Part shown: positions 10,597 through 21,639 of the stretch, piece by piece
Numbering within the stretch: position 1 is the first letter of the stretch
Layout: every line of letters begins with the position of its first letter
DNA from: Chelydra serpentina
Taxonomy: Eukaryota > Chordata > Testudines > Chelydridae
Reading direction: 5' to 3'
Length of the DNA stretch: 64,000 nt
Assembly (NCBI GenBank): GCA_037349315.1
Contig: JBAIAC010000033.1
Location: forward strand, 13,968,001 to 14,032,000
Made by a program: the position numbers and the translations under genes
The notes under the pieces: generated by a model
What the model was told of the DNA's origin: nothing
What the model saw: the letters and a program-made list of their open reading frames with translations, nothing else
The model's database searches: none

Positions 10597-11595
10597 TGTA
10601 GCGAGGCGGTTTGGTCCCCAGCCGCCCCAGAGAGAGAGAAACCTCCCCAGACGCCTAAGTGGGCGGACCCTGAGAATCCTGGCCCCGCCCCTCAAGGGTC
10701 AGGGGGCGGCACAGGAAGTATAAAAACCGGCCCTCAGACCGCAGTTGGGGGCCAGCCACCAGAGAGGCCGGACGCCAGAGGTACAGCTCCCCGCTGGGAG
10801 ACCCCGGCGACCAGCAGCCGACCGGAGGACTGGCTGGGCCAGCCCAGCCCGCCGCCGGCCTGCTACCCCGAGGGGCTGCCAGGCCCGCCGCCGGCCTGCT
10901 ACCCCGAGGGGCTGCCAGGCCCGCCGAGCCTGCCGCCCACCTGCAAAGGTGAGGTGCCGATGGTCTGCGACCTCCTGGAGGACGCCCCCCTGGTCCAGGT
11001 ACCCGGAGAGGGGGAAGCTGGAAGTAGCCCGGGGGCAGCCAACTCTAGTCTGGCTGCAGCACTGCCAGAGCCAAGGTCAGTGTGTTGCGGCCAGGATCCC
11101 CACTGACTCAGCAGCGGGTTGTTCTGCCGCTGCTAGGGCCCCGGGCTGGGACGCAGTGGAGTGGGTGGGCCTGCGTCCCCCCCTGCCACCCAACGTGTGG
11201 GTGGCAGTCTCCCCCTCTCCCAGGTTCTCCAGAGCCAGGACCTGGGCTTGCTACTGGCTTGTTGATTGCTCAGCCCCTCCTTAAGGGCCCGAGCTGTGAA
11301 CTGCCTATTGCCCCGCCCTGACCAAGGGCCAGGGCTTACTGACTTATTGATTGCTCAGCCCCTGCTTAAGGGCCTGAGCTGTGAACTGCTTATTGCCCCA
11401 CCCTGACCAAGGGCCCGGAGCTACTGATTTACTATTGCTCAGCTCCTGCCTGAGGGCCTGAGCCCTAACTGTTTGTGCCCTGCCCTGCCCAAGGGCCTGG
11501 GCTCACTATTAAAAGTGCTAATTCCCCCAAACCCTGACGGTGTAGCGGGGTGGTCTGGTCCCCAGCCGCCCCCGAGAGGGCCTAAAACGCCTACA
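10597..11595 (+). mobile_element. GC-rich LTR, about 1 kb, with 4-bp TSD
   Basis: The element begins TGTAG and ends CTACA, as LTRs do. It is flanked by CAAC on both sides (10593-10596 and 11596-11599). A TATA box (TATAAAAA, 10719-10726) and an ATTAAA poly(A)-like signal (about 11508) fit an LTR on the + strand. It contains two 36-bp tandem copies (10849-10929), three repeats of about 85 bp (11244-11499), and a second copy of its own first 40 or so bases at 11538. The long open frame through it (10579-11106) follows from its GC-rich composition and is not a gene. Confidence 0.75.
11244..11499 (+). repeat. Tandem repeat, three units of about 85 bp
   Basis: Three imperfect head-to-tail units share the core ATTGCTCAGC...AAGGGCC...GAGC and end in ACCAAGGGCC-like sequence. 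They lie inside the LTR at 10597-11595, in its presumed R/U5 part. Confidence 0.75.
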
Positions 11596-11607
11596 CAACA
11601 CTTTCAA

Positions 11608-11805
11608 GCCTGGGTGTCTGAAGTTACAGTCCTAAAATCTATATTTAGGTACCTAAATAGAAGTGGCCTTACTTTTCAGAAATGTTGAGCACTAACAAAT
11701 TCCACCGATAACAAAGGTGCTCAGCATCTTAGCAAATCACGCCACTTCTTTTTAGGTACCTAAATATGGATTTTAGGACCCTAACTTCTGACTCCTGAGT
11801 ATGGC
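11608..11805. repeat. Palindromic amniote-type interspersed repeat
   Basis: Inverted halves at about 11624-11666 and 11748-11795 both contain TTTAGGTACCTAAATA next to an AGTCCTAAAATC or GATTTTAGGAC block. They enclose about 80 bases. This resembles old non-autonomous DNA repeats common in amniotes; no coding capacity. Confidence 0.65.
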
Positions 11806-11837
11806 AATTTTGGCCCTTCACTCTAATGAGCTTAGGA

Positions 11838-11987
11838 CAGGGGTCTCCAAACTTTAGGAGATGAGAGCCCCGCCGCCGAAATGCCTCCAAGGCGGCGGCA
11901 GTGTTTGAGCTGCCACCGACGTGGCAGCAGCAATTGGTTGGGGGGCCAGACAAATTGAAGCCGCAGGCCATAGTTTGGAGACCCCTG
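11838..11987. mobile_element. hAT MITE, 150 bp
   Basis: Termini CAGGGGTCTCCAAAC and GTTTGGAGACCCCTG are perfect inverted repeats. The flanks AGCTTAGGA (left) and AGCTAGGA (right) look like an 8-bp duplication that has since gained or lost one base. Confidence 0.82.
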
Positions 11988-13400
11988 AGCTAGGATGATC
12001 AGGAGACGAGAGAGCCTGTCTTAAACGAGGAGATTGGAAGAGATTGGGTAATGTTGATCACTAATCTGGCTCTTGAACCAATGAGGTCTGAGTATCACTG
12101 CACTAGATGAACACAATCATCCCTTCTGTCCTTGGAATCTATTCATCTAGCCTGTTGTTCCCTCAATTAGGTTTGGAGGAGCCAGAGGAGGGAAGAAGCT
12201 GGTAGCTGTGAACTGTGAGGAATGCAGCTGCCAGCTCTCCCGTTTTTTGCCTGAAATTCCAGTTGGGCTTTGTCAGAGTGAAAGTATCAGCTGGTAAATC
12301 ATTATGGTTCACCAGGTGATTGGCAGTCAGAGTCTGGAGTATGATCTGAGGTGAGGGGAAAGAACATATAAAGGCATGGTGGTGGGGAGAAAAGCTTGAG
12401 GAAGGAGGGGATCGATAGAGATGTGTGGTGGGGAGGTGACGGATTGCAGTTTCAGCTGGCAATCCAGAACTGCTGGTTCACCAATTGAAAACCTGAAGGG
12501 CAGGAGGGGAAGATTGCAGAGGTAAGGCAAGGGGCTATGGTTGGGAGAATATTTCTGAAGGAGAGAAGAATATGAGGAGTACATAACAGTGGAATAACAG
12601 GCTGAGGGGACTTTAGACAATAGACTAAGGAGGAAGTCTGCTATCTGAGGGAGCTGTCAACTCTGACATTTGTCAGAATTAACAGCTGTCACGGTAGATT
12701 GTGCCAGCTGGACCAGTGGGACACATTTATACTAACACACAATCAGCTAGAGCTTTATCCCTACAAGTTATTGGGGTAACTTTAATCTATTGTTTCCTCT
12801 CTGGCAAACAAGTGAAGCCCTTTCTTGAGAGAATTGTAGTCTACTGAGGGACATGACAATCAACTGATCTCTTCAGGCATCTGAACAGTCAATATAAAAG
12901 TTGCCATGAGATGACTATGAAGAAAATGTTTGAAGGGAGAAAGAGCTCTCATAATTAGGTAGCAGGCCAGAAGCAGTAGTTCAGACTAATCAGGTTTGAA
13001 GTTCAGCCTTATTATCATAGTTGACAAAGTGCATGACATCCAATTGCATGAAATATAATCATCTCCTGCAATTAACCACTGTTGAAGGGTTTCCTTCTGA
13101 CACGGTCTTCCCAGGAGCTCCCTTTCTGCAAGCTTACAGAATTACATTAAAATCCCCACTTTCCATATGTAACAGAAACCAAACATACATTACCTCAGTA
13201 GGCAAAACCGGGAGTGTAAATCCTTCAATTTAGAAGTCATCCCACACTACAACTTCCTACTCAAATTAACAGAGTGCAATTCAATCCACTTGCAAGACAA
13301 GGTTACCCAAATAGCCTTAGAGGTTCCTAGTCTCTCCTAATACCCTTCAGAGGATCCACACAGCTAATAGAATGCACTATTACAATATGAGGCAGTAGAT
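11988..13400. other. No recognised gene or element
   Basis: No gene or named repeat could be supported here. Minus-strand frames of 97-99 codons (12163-12620) are composition artefacts of purine-rich + strand sequence and show no domain. Confidence 0.5.
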
Positions 13401-13404
13401 ATTT

Positions 13405-13825
13405 AAGCGATTGTTGTTGGCGTCCGTTAGTCTCGAGAGACGATGGATATGCGCCCATGGGGAATATTTAGTTGATGGTTGTGCAGCGTCTGTTGTGGCT
13501 GTGGAGCCCCACACGAGAGTGGCAGTCTCGATTGCATCTGCTGCATTTGAAGGCGGTGTCAGCTGTGGGTTGGAGCCGCTGCTTCCTTTTTCGTTGAACC
13601 CGCTTTTCCTCGGCAAGCTGCCGCAGCTTGTCTTCACCAGTTTTCAATCCAGCAGTCAGAGCATGTCTCCATCTGCATCTGTCCTGGGCGAGCTCTTCCC
13701 AGCTGTTGATGTCGATTTGAACAGTCTTCAGGTCCCTCTTACAGACATCCTTGAAGCGAAGGTGGGGCCGTCCTGTAGCTCTGTTTCCGGAGGCAAGTTC
13801 AGCATACAACAGGTCTTTGGGGGGC
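13405..13825 (-). pseudogene. Non-LTR retrotransposon ORF2 C-terminus
   Basis: The minus-strand frame 13809-13468 reads as the C-terminal end of a LINE polymerase. It contains a basic RFKDVCKRDLK stretch, a WEELAQDRCRWR helix, a K/R-rich linker and a final zinc-knuckle-like motif C-x2-C-x9-H-x3-H-x3-RC ending close to the stop. Such a tail follows the reverse transcriptase in several LINE groups. The polymerase domain itself is absent, so this is a 5'-truncated copy. The clade (RTE-like or another) cannot be settled by eye. Confidence 0.65.
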
Positions 13826-14607
13826 TTAAGCGATTAAGCCCACTTTTTTTCAACAAGTCTTTGCTTCTATTACGGCTTCATTTTATTCAGGAAACTCTCA
13901 TCACTTCTTAAAATAAGCTGCCAAAATCATTTTTTAAAAGTCTCTTAAACGTGGGGATGGTTCTGCCACCTATTATGACTGCCTGACACATACCTTTATC
14001 AGACCATATTTTCAGTTGCTTATAACTGTGCCAAACTTTAACCATTTGGGCTGTATTTTCCATGCCTGGTGTCAGCTTCAGGCTGATTTTTTTTTTTTTT
14101 TTTTAAACATCAGCTAAAACTTTTAGAACAAGGCCTTTCCTGGTGACCTGTTCTCTGTACCACTCTAGGGTCCTCATGTTTTGAAGAAGGGACTTGAAAT
14201 TTGGTAAGGGGTGGCCTTTGTATCAGGGAAGTGCCTTTTGCTCTCTGAAAAATTGCCCAAATTTGACCAAATTATAGGCCTTTGAAAAACTGCACTTTAC
14301 GCATGCTCACTGTGATGAAGTGGGAATTTTGGTAATATTTTTATGAATCCTGTGCCTCAGTTTCCCCTATATGTAGTAGTGTTATCCAGTGGGTAAAAAA
14401 GGATTGTTTGATCTCAGAGCAGGCTAAGGGCTTGTCTACACTACAAAATTGTCAAATTTATCGAATTCAAATCTAATTTATCTAATTTATCTCAAGCCTC
14501 CAAATTAATTAAGTTGATTGTGCGTGGCCACACCATGCTCATTGTCTCAATGGAGTGTGTCCTTATTAGCAGTGTCTGCATCAATGCACAAAGCAGTGCA
14601 TCGTGGG

Positions 14608-15641
14608 TGTGACGGTGTACCCCATAAGGCTTTATGGGGAGATGCTTATAAATGTATATATGATATAACTGGAATATGTTTTATGCTACATGTGCCATGT
14701 AACATATCTCTGTAAAAGTTATGATCTACTGAATCTATTCCTCCTGTTTGTATGCATGTATCATTTTTGTAGTTGAAGTTATGAATATTGGTTGTATATT
14801 TGCTGGTTTAATACATAGCCTTAGTAAGAGCATTTGATCAATGTCTGGAGAAAGGAATGTGCAGGTTAGGTGCCCGATGAAGAAACACTTAACAGACAAA
14901 AAGAACTTGCAAACACCAATCCACATCTGAGCTTGGCCAGGAATGTGGCTTGGCTCCTAAGGAACTGAGTTGTGCATGGACATGTGACTTGCCCATGTGA
15001 CCCCAAAACTCCATTTTGTAACTAGATGCTACACAGGGAGAGGGTGGGGTGTCCACCCAGAGGAAAAAGTCTATTTAAACCCCTGGGAGACCCCTCCATC
15101 TTGTCTTCAGCTGGCTAAAGAGAGAGCCTCTCCACCCCCCAATGACATACCTGAAAGGAACTGGAACAAAGGACAATAACAAGGGGGTGTGAGTGACTGC
15201 TGGACCCAGGAGGACCACAGCCTGTAAAAGGAAGTTTACCAGAACTGATGAGGTTTTTATCTGTATTCAGTTTGATTAGACATAGACTTGCATGTTTTAT
15301 TTTATTTTACTTGGTAATTCTCTTTATTCTGTCTGTTACTACTTGGAACCACTTAAATCCTACTTTCTGTACTTATTAAAGTAACTTTTTACTTATTAAG
15401 TAACCTGGAGTATGTGTTAGTACCTGGAGGGGGGCAAACAGCTGTGCATATCTCTCTATCTGTGAAATAGAGGGCGAACAATTTATGAGTTTACCCTGTA
15501 TAAGCTTTAGGCTAGCGGGTCTGGCTCAAACCAGACAGGATTCTGGAGTCCCAAGCTGGAAAAGGCAGGAAAGCAGGGCAGAAGTAGTCTTGGCACATCA
15601 GGTGGCAGCTCCAAGGGGGTTTGTGATACCAACCCGTCACA
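14608..15641 (+). mobile_element. Solo LTR, 1034 bp, 5-bp TSD GTGGG
   Basis: The LTR has matching ends TGTGACGG and CCGTCACA and is flanked by GTGGG at 14603-14607 and 15642-15646. A TATA-like CTATTTAAAC (15071-15080) and a poly(A)-like ATTAAA (about 15374) give a + orientation. Removing it and one GTGGG restores continuous Harbinger sequence. No internal genes are present, so it is the product of recombination between the two LTRs of an endogenous retrovirus-like or gypsy-like element. Confidence 0.92.
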
Positions 15642-15853
15642 GTGGGTAGCTATCCCAAAGTGCAACTTGCCACAGTGTGTTTTGGGAAGTTTGTGCAATG
15701 CCTCATGGGACCAAAACATTGTCGCAAGGGAGAATGGGAACATTGCGTCGGCATCCCATGATGCACCGTGCTTCCGCCCTCATATCAACGGCAAACAACC
15801 CAGTGGGTTTTCGCACCTTAAAACCACCGCGCATACACCATAACCCCAGAAGC

Positions 15854-16867
15854 ATGGAGCCTGCTCAGTTGTACACTCTTGCTGTGAGCATCTCAAACAC
15901 CTCGCGCCTTCTCCTGCAGTATTTCCAGAGCCGAAATAGGGTCTGCCGTGCGCAATATAGCATTGTCCTGCAAGCAGCCCTGCTGCAAACCATTGAAAAA
16001 AACTGACTGGTAGGACCGCAACATTTTGCAAGAATGGGATGACAAGTAGTGGCTGCATATCTTTCAAATGTGGAAGACCACCTTCCAGGAACTTTTTTCA
16101 GAGCTTTTCCCCTGTCCTGCAGTTCAGCAACACAAAAATGAGAGCTGTTCTGACAGTGGAGAAGTGAGTGGCGATCGCTACTTGGAAGCTTACAATGCCA
16201 GTTACCGGTCAGTGGGGAATCAATTTGGAGTAGGTAAATCAACCGTGGAAGCTGCTGTGCTCCAAGGGTGCGGGCCCATTAATCAACTTCTGCTATGAAG
16301 GTAGGGAGTCTGGGAAATGTGCAAGACATAGTGGATGGTTTTGCCACGATGGGGTTCCTTAATTCAGATGGGGCAATAGATGGCACGCATATCCCCATCT
16401 TGGCACAAGACCACCTTGCCAAAGGGTACATAAACCGAAAGGGATACTTTTCAATGGTGTTTCAAGTGCTGGTGGATCACAGGGGGCATTTCACTGACAT
16501 CAACGTCGGATGGTCGGGAAAGGTTCATGACACACGCATCTTTAAGAACTTGGGTTTGTTCAAAAATCTGCAATCCGGGACTTCCTTTCCAGACCACAAA
16601 ATGAACACTGACAACATTGAGATGCCTATAGTTATCCTGGGGGACCCAACCTACTCCTTGCTTCCATGGCTCATGAAGCCATACACTGGCTGTCTAGACA
16701 GCAGTAAGGAACGGTTCAACTATAGGCTCAGCAAGTGCAGAATGGTGGTTGATAGTGCCTTTGGTTGTTTAAAAGGGCGCTGGAGAAGTTGACTAACAAG
16801 GTTGGACCTCAGTGAAGAGAACATCTCAATGGTTATAGCTGCCTGCTGCGTGCTCCATAATATCTGA
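15854..16867 (+). pseudogene. Harbinger (HARBI1-like) DDE transposase, broken
   Basis: This would cut and paste the Harbinger element. The ATG at 15854 opens MEPAQLYTLAVSIS, and a stop soon after (around 16003) breaks the frame. A helix-turn-helix-like segment follows (RSVGNQFGVGKSTVE, about 16207-16250), then a frame change into 16295-16792. Catalytic blocks seen there are DGTHIPI (first Asp, about 16381) and GDPTYSLLPWLMKPY (second Asp, about 16642). In the third block, VVDSAFGCLKGRW, Asp stands where the family has Glu. A stop after the third block and a residual CVLHNI end at 16867. Several stops and the E-to-D change make it inactive. Confidence 0.85.
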
Positions 16868-17587
16868 GGGGGGGAAAAGGGGGAAAATTTTCCTCAGGGG
16901 TGGGCAATTGAGACAGATTGCATGGCAGCATTTTTGAGCAGCCAGACACCAGGGCAATAAGAAGAGCACAGCAAGAGGTGCTGCATAACTGCGAGGCTTT
17001 GAAAAGCCATTTCAATAATGAGTCACAGTAATGCGAGCTGCTTGTCTGCACTGTGCTTTCCCAAACCTACACCTGGCTTGTATCACTGTCCCCGTAAAGC
17101 CAACCTCCTGCCCAAGCCCACTGCTTCTACTCAACAAAGAACATTTATTTCTTGAATCCATTTACTTTAACAAAAATAAGTAAAGAGGGAGAATAGGGGA
17201 AAAAAGGTAACCTTGGGGAAAAGGGGTTGTAAAGTTGGAACAGGAGAAACATTTTCAGCTGTGTAACATAACACCACATTCCAGACCATCAAAGGTCTGT
17301 GAATGTTGCCTTCTGTTCCTACCCTCCCCCTGAGTTAAGTGAAAGGGATAATGGACTATTCACTCACGCTTCATGGAATACTTGGGGGAGGGTGATTCTG
17401 CACCAGGTAATGCTGTCTGTCTGTCCACCAGGGTCTGCAGAGGGATTCTACCCTCCTGCTTCTGTTCCTGCAGTTCAACCAGATGCCTCAACATGTCTGC
17501 TTGGTTCCTTATAATCCGAAGCATCTCATCCTGCGTCACACGCTCTTGCTCATTGGAAGATTTCTGTTCTCCATGTCCATATCCCAT

Positions 17588-17767
17588 GGAGGGATAGCTC
17601 AGTGGTTTGAGCATTGGCCTGCTAAACCCAGGGTTTTGAGTTCAATCCTTGAGGGGGCCATTTGGGGATCTGGGGCAAAAATTGGGGATTGGTCCTGCTT
17701 TGAGCAGGGAGTTGGACTAGATGACCTACTAAGGTCCCTTCCAACCCTGATATTCTATAATTCTATG
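17588..17767 (+). mobile_element. Turtle-type tRNA-derived SINE, full length
   Basis: The head GGAGGGATAGCTCAGTGG carries the Pol III A box, and GGTTTTGAGTTCAATCC carries the B box, as in a tRNA. The body (GAGGGGGCCATTTGGGG, TGGACTAGATGACC, GGTCCCTTCCAACCC) leads to the ATTCTATG tail shared with CR1 3' ends. It inserted into the SANT/Myb pseudogene of the Harbinger element. Copies also lie at 46433-46615 (minus) and 7334-7455 (truncated). This is the strongest taxonomic marker in the window. Confidence 0.92.
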
Positions 17768-18469
17768 TCTAACTTCTCAGACAGTGAAATTCTCCACACT
17801 CTCAGCTATGTGTTAGCTCTCCCATAGGCGTTATTATCTCAGTGAACATGTCCTCCTGCATTCTTTCTCCTCCTTCTAATCAGCAAAAGTCTGCTTTCAA
17901 ATGTTGAAGACGTGCCGAAGGACACATTTCCAGCTGTCAGTCATGGGAAAAAATAAAGGAGTCATTATACATGAATAAAATGTTTCCATAGCAGGCTGTT
18001 TTCATTTAAACAAAAAACAAATCTTATTACACTAGGTGCAAGCCATAACATAATCAGAATCTGTAACCATTCACTGTGCTGTTTTGCTGATCCAGCCATG
18101 GTGAGTAGGCCCCCCTGGGTAATGGGCGACCGCACTTTTAATGAAGTTTATGGCACGCTCATGTTGGGAGCAGAGGTAGCTAGTCAAACAGTGGCCCTTC
18201 CCCATTGCACCACAGGAAGCTGTTTACCAATGGGGCAAGGGGGTATGTTTTAATTCCCAAATTGCGGAATCTCTCATGTGGAGCCCCAGTCCCCTATCAG
18301 CCACTTTAAACTACTTGCCGACCCATGCCGAGCACAGTAAAGGCACAATAGCGGCCGTGTGGTTTGGCGATCTGGAATGTGGGGGGAGGGTGGGTCTACA
18401 TGCCCCCTTTTTTTTCCCACTTGTAAGAGCACTTTTAATGAGAACTTCCCCCATTTTCCTTAGGCGACC

Positions 18470-19277
18470 TGTCATAAATGAAGGGAAGCAGGAGAGGGTC
18501 TGATGCAGTGCTATAAAATCCTCTTACCAGTAAAGGGTTAAGAAATACAGGTAGCCAGACTGACACCTGACCTGGCTGGCATCTGACCAATAAGGGGACA
18601 AGATACTTTCAAATCTTAGGAGGGGGGAAGGCTGTGTGTGTTTCTTTGTCTGGGTCAGAGTGATCTTGGAAGACAGAAGGAACCTGCAGAAAATCAAACC
18701 TCCCTTTTCTGAAGTAAGTTTAGATAGCATAGCGCATAGATTTCTGTTTAATTTTGGCTTGGTGTATTCCCTGTGTTAGAAGGGGCAGGGGGGGGTTATT
18801 CATGGTTTTCTGTAACTTTAAGGTTTTGTCCAGAGGGGGAAATCTCTCTGAGTTTGGAAATATAGTGCCCTGTAAAATAGTTATCATCCTGATTTTACAG
18901 AGATGATTTTACCTTCTTTATTTTTAATAAAATCCTTCTTTTAAGAAGCTGACTGTTTTCTATGGTGTTAAAACCCAGGGGGTGGGTTTTTAGATCACTG
19001 TGTAACCAGTTGGTTGGGAGATTGTTCTCAAGCTTCCCCAGGAAAGGGGGTGTACGGCTTGAGGGGGTATTTTGGAGGGGAGGGAAGTTCAAGTGATTCC
19101 TTTCCTGGATTCCTGTTAGATACTTGATGGTGGCAGCGAAAGAAGCATTTCTCAGGGTGCAGGGAATTTTGTACCTTGGGGGATTTAACGTAAGCTGGTA
19201 AAAATAAGCTTAGGGGCTCTGAATGTGGGTCCCCACATCTTTACCCTAGAGTTTAGAGTGGGGAGGGAAACTTGACA
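18470..19277 (+). mobile_element. Solo LTR, 808 bp, 5-bp TSD CGACC
   Basis: It starts TGTCATAAATG and ends CTTGACA, and is flanked by CGACC at 18465-18469 and 19278-19282. AATAAA at about 18926 fits a + strand poly(A) signal. It is a different family from the LTR at 14608. It splits the SANT/Myb pseudogene of the Harbinger element. Confidence 0.92.
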
Positions 19278-21639
19278 CGACCCTATGTGATATCAGTCTC
19301 CTGAGGGTAACAGAGGCAGAAAGGAAGGAGATGCTGGAAGTGTGTGGGTATAGAGCTGGTCCTTATGCTGCTATGCTGTGTACCGCAATGATGCCAGCAG
19401 AATTAATTCAGGAGTTGCATGGAAAAGTGTTCTACCATGGTGGAAGAAATAAGACTGCCCTGCCCAGAAACCTTCTGCAAAGGATTGCAGACTACCTCCA
19501 TGAAAATTTTGTAGAGATATCCATGGAGGATTCCCGGGCTATCCCAGTCCACATGAACAGTCTTTTCCGGGGGCCACCCTCAGTGTAGCTGGAACAGCCT
19601 CTTGTAAGCAGAGAATCTCAGCTACAGCACCTAGCTTTTTCTTCACAGTAAACATGCAATACCACCGAATGTGTGTGCCTGTTAAGGTTTAACTGGACTT
19701 TGATTGTAATTGTATACTCACCAGAGGTGCTTTCCCTGGCATCACAGTCGGACACCGTGATGTCCTGTGACCCAGAGTTAAAAATATTTCCTGGCTCTTG
19801 GGGAGAATGGATCCATCGCTTGCCTGTCTCCCATTCTTCTCCTCCTCTTCCTCATTCACCATATCGTTCTCCTTGTTGTCCCTAGACGCTCACACCTGTG
19901 AGGTGTCCTCGTTGCTTGTGGGAGTGCTGGTAGAGTCACCTCCGAGAATCGCATGCAGCTTGTTATAGAACTGGCATGTGTGGGGTTCAGCACCAGAATG
20001 ACTGTTTGCCTCCCTTGCCTTCTGGTACACTTGGCAAAGTTCCTTTATTTTCACACAGCACTGCTGTGTGTCCCTCGTGTAGCCCTTCTCCTCCATTCCA
20101 CGAGCGATCTTTGCATAGGTGTCAGTGTTTCTTCTGCTGGATCAGAGCTCTGCCTGCACAGACTCTTCTCCCCACACAGAGATGAGATCCACCACCTCCT
20201 GTGCAGACCAGGCTGGAGTGCGTTTGGGGCGTGTAGTCTCCATGATCAGCTGTGCTCAAGCTGGCATGCTCCCAATGCTGATCAAATGGGCAATCAAACA
20301 TTCCCGTGGCTTTAGCAGGGGAGGGGCTGTTTGCTGTACTGGAGCCAGGTACACAGGAGAGTTGAGAATGATATCCAGAGCAGTCACAGATGAGCATTGT
20401 GGGACACTACCTGGAGGCCAATTAAGTCAAATTACACAACACTGTGTCTGCACTACCTCGCAGTCGACCCATGGAAATCAAATTAAGTGCTACGGCTCTC
20501 ACAGAGGTGGATTACTGAAGTCAACATTAGAGGTAACTTAGGTTGGCGTAAAGGACTGGTAGTGTAGACACATACATTAACAGATCGACTTAAGGTGGCT
20601 TCCTTCGACCTAACTTTTTATTGTAGACCAGGCTTAAGAAACATGAGTGTGAATGTTACCTTGCTGTCCGAGACTAAATGGGTCATTGGAGAAAGACTGC
20701 CTGAGGCTGACCCCATATCAATGAAGAATCTCTGAAGATGATGGCAAAGGCAGTCACCAGACAGTGACACCTAGCAACCAATGATCTGGAGGGAGATGGA
20801 TTTCCCCATCTCTCTGCAGGAAAGCTCAGCAACATTCCCTAGCTTGAGAACAAAAGACTGGGAAGGTGTGAGGTGTGGGGATAAGAGAGAGCTGTTGGAA
20901 GAAGTCTTTGTTTTCACTTGGGAGCTGACCAAGAAGGTCAGACTATGTGGCACATGGAGCTTGAACAATGGTATTCACTATAGCTTGGCTGGGCTTCTGT
21001 GCTGACCAGAATGGTCTATACTTTAATCTTCATTTCTCTACACTAACTTAACGACTCTTATGCTGTGTTTCAGTTGACTAGTAAACTGTACTGTTTTGAC
21101 AATGCTGTTTGAGTGTCACTGCAAATGCTTGGTGAGGTGTATTAATCCTGGAACTTCTGGAAGAGTGTACAAGTCTCTACCAGGAATCTCTCTCATTTGG
21201 ACTCACTGAACAGAGCTCATGCTGTGAAGCAGGAGTGTTGGAGCCCCAGAGATTCGGTCTGAGGAGGTGGTGAGGCACAGGATAAGCTACATGGCAGAAG
21301 AGTGAGACCCCTTAGGGGTCTTGCATACTGTTCCAAAGCGGATACTGTGGATCCATGACACTAACTAGAGACTTACATCTTAGCTGCTAAAATCTCTAAA
21401 GATTCTGTTCCTCACTCAGCATGCTGCTTGCCTCTCATTGCTCCTAGCACTTATTGTGGGTAGTGGGAGATGAAGCTAAAGTCCCTCCTCATTATCCAGG
21501 GGAGAAGGGCTAGTGAACTTGGACCACAACTGAATAGTGGGGACTACAAATGAAGAAACAGGGATGGTCATAGGGTAAAAATCAGGGAACTGGAAGGGGA
21601 CACCAAGCAGAGAACCCTTCACATCACCCACTACTTCTC

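Larger units (their letters stand above)
17360..20243 (-). pseudogene. Harbinger SANT/Myb-like DNA-binding protein, split by insertions
   Basis: This is the second Harbinger protein, which normally carries the transposase to the nucleus and binds the element ends. On the minus strand, ATG 20243-20241 opens METTRPKRTPAWSAQE, then VDLISVWGEESVQAEL followed by a premature stop. The trihelix continues as GMEEKGYTRDTQQC...KELCQVYQKARE (about 20100-19990) and LHAILGG. The C-terminal coiled-coil block DEMLRIIRNQADMLRHLVELQE is at about 17530-17465. Between them lie the solo LTR 18470-19277 and the SINE 17588-17767, so the gene is cut into three pieces. Confidence 0.8.
14428..20634. mobile_element. 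PIF/Harbinger DNA transposon, two-gene, with nested insertions
   Basis: Ends GGGCTTGTCTACA and TGTAGACCAGGCT form imperfect terminal inverted repeats, and TAA flanks both sides (14425-14427 and 20635-20637). Inside are a DDE transposase pseudogene on + (15854-16867) and a SANT/Myb-like protein pseudogene on - (20243-17360), the two proteins typical of this superfamily, in convergent orientation. Two solo LTRs (14608-15641 and 18470-19277) and a SINE (17588-17767) inserted later. Without these and their duplications the element would be about 4.2 kb. Confidence 0.88.
14311..21360 (+). mobile_element. Outer solo LTR split by a Harbinger insertion
   Basis: Two pieces, 14311-14427 and 20638-21360, form one LTR of about 840 bp that was split by the element at 14428-20634. 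The left piece starts TGTGATG, with TGCCTCAGTTTCCC further in, and the right piece ends CATGACA, so the termini are near-perfect inverted ends (6 of 7). Flanking pentamers CTCAC (14306-14310) and CTAAC (21361-21365) differ at one base, as expected of an old 5-bp duplication. No internal retroviral genes remain. Confidence 0.8.

Noticed and set aside
10579..11106. 175-codon proline-rich open frame
   Set aside because: It lies within a GC-rich LTR with matched ends and TSD; the openness follows from base composition, and the frame starts before the LTR boundary.
17588..17640. A functional tRNA gene
   Set aside because: A and B boxes are present, but the downstream body and tail show a tRNA-derived SINE that recurs at 46433-46615.
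19331..19588. 85-codon + strand frame in the Harbinger element
   Set aside because: It looks protein-like (GKVFYHGGRNK) but lies opposite the SANT/Myb gene and matches neither Harbinger protein; kept as unexplained Harbinger sequence and not called a gene.
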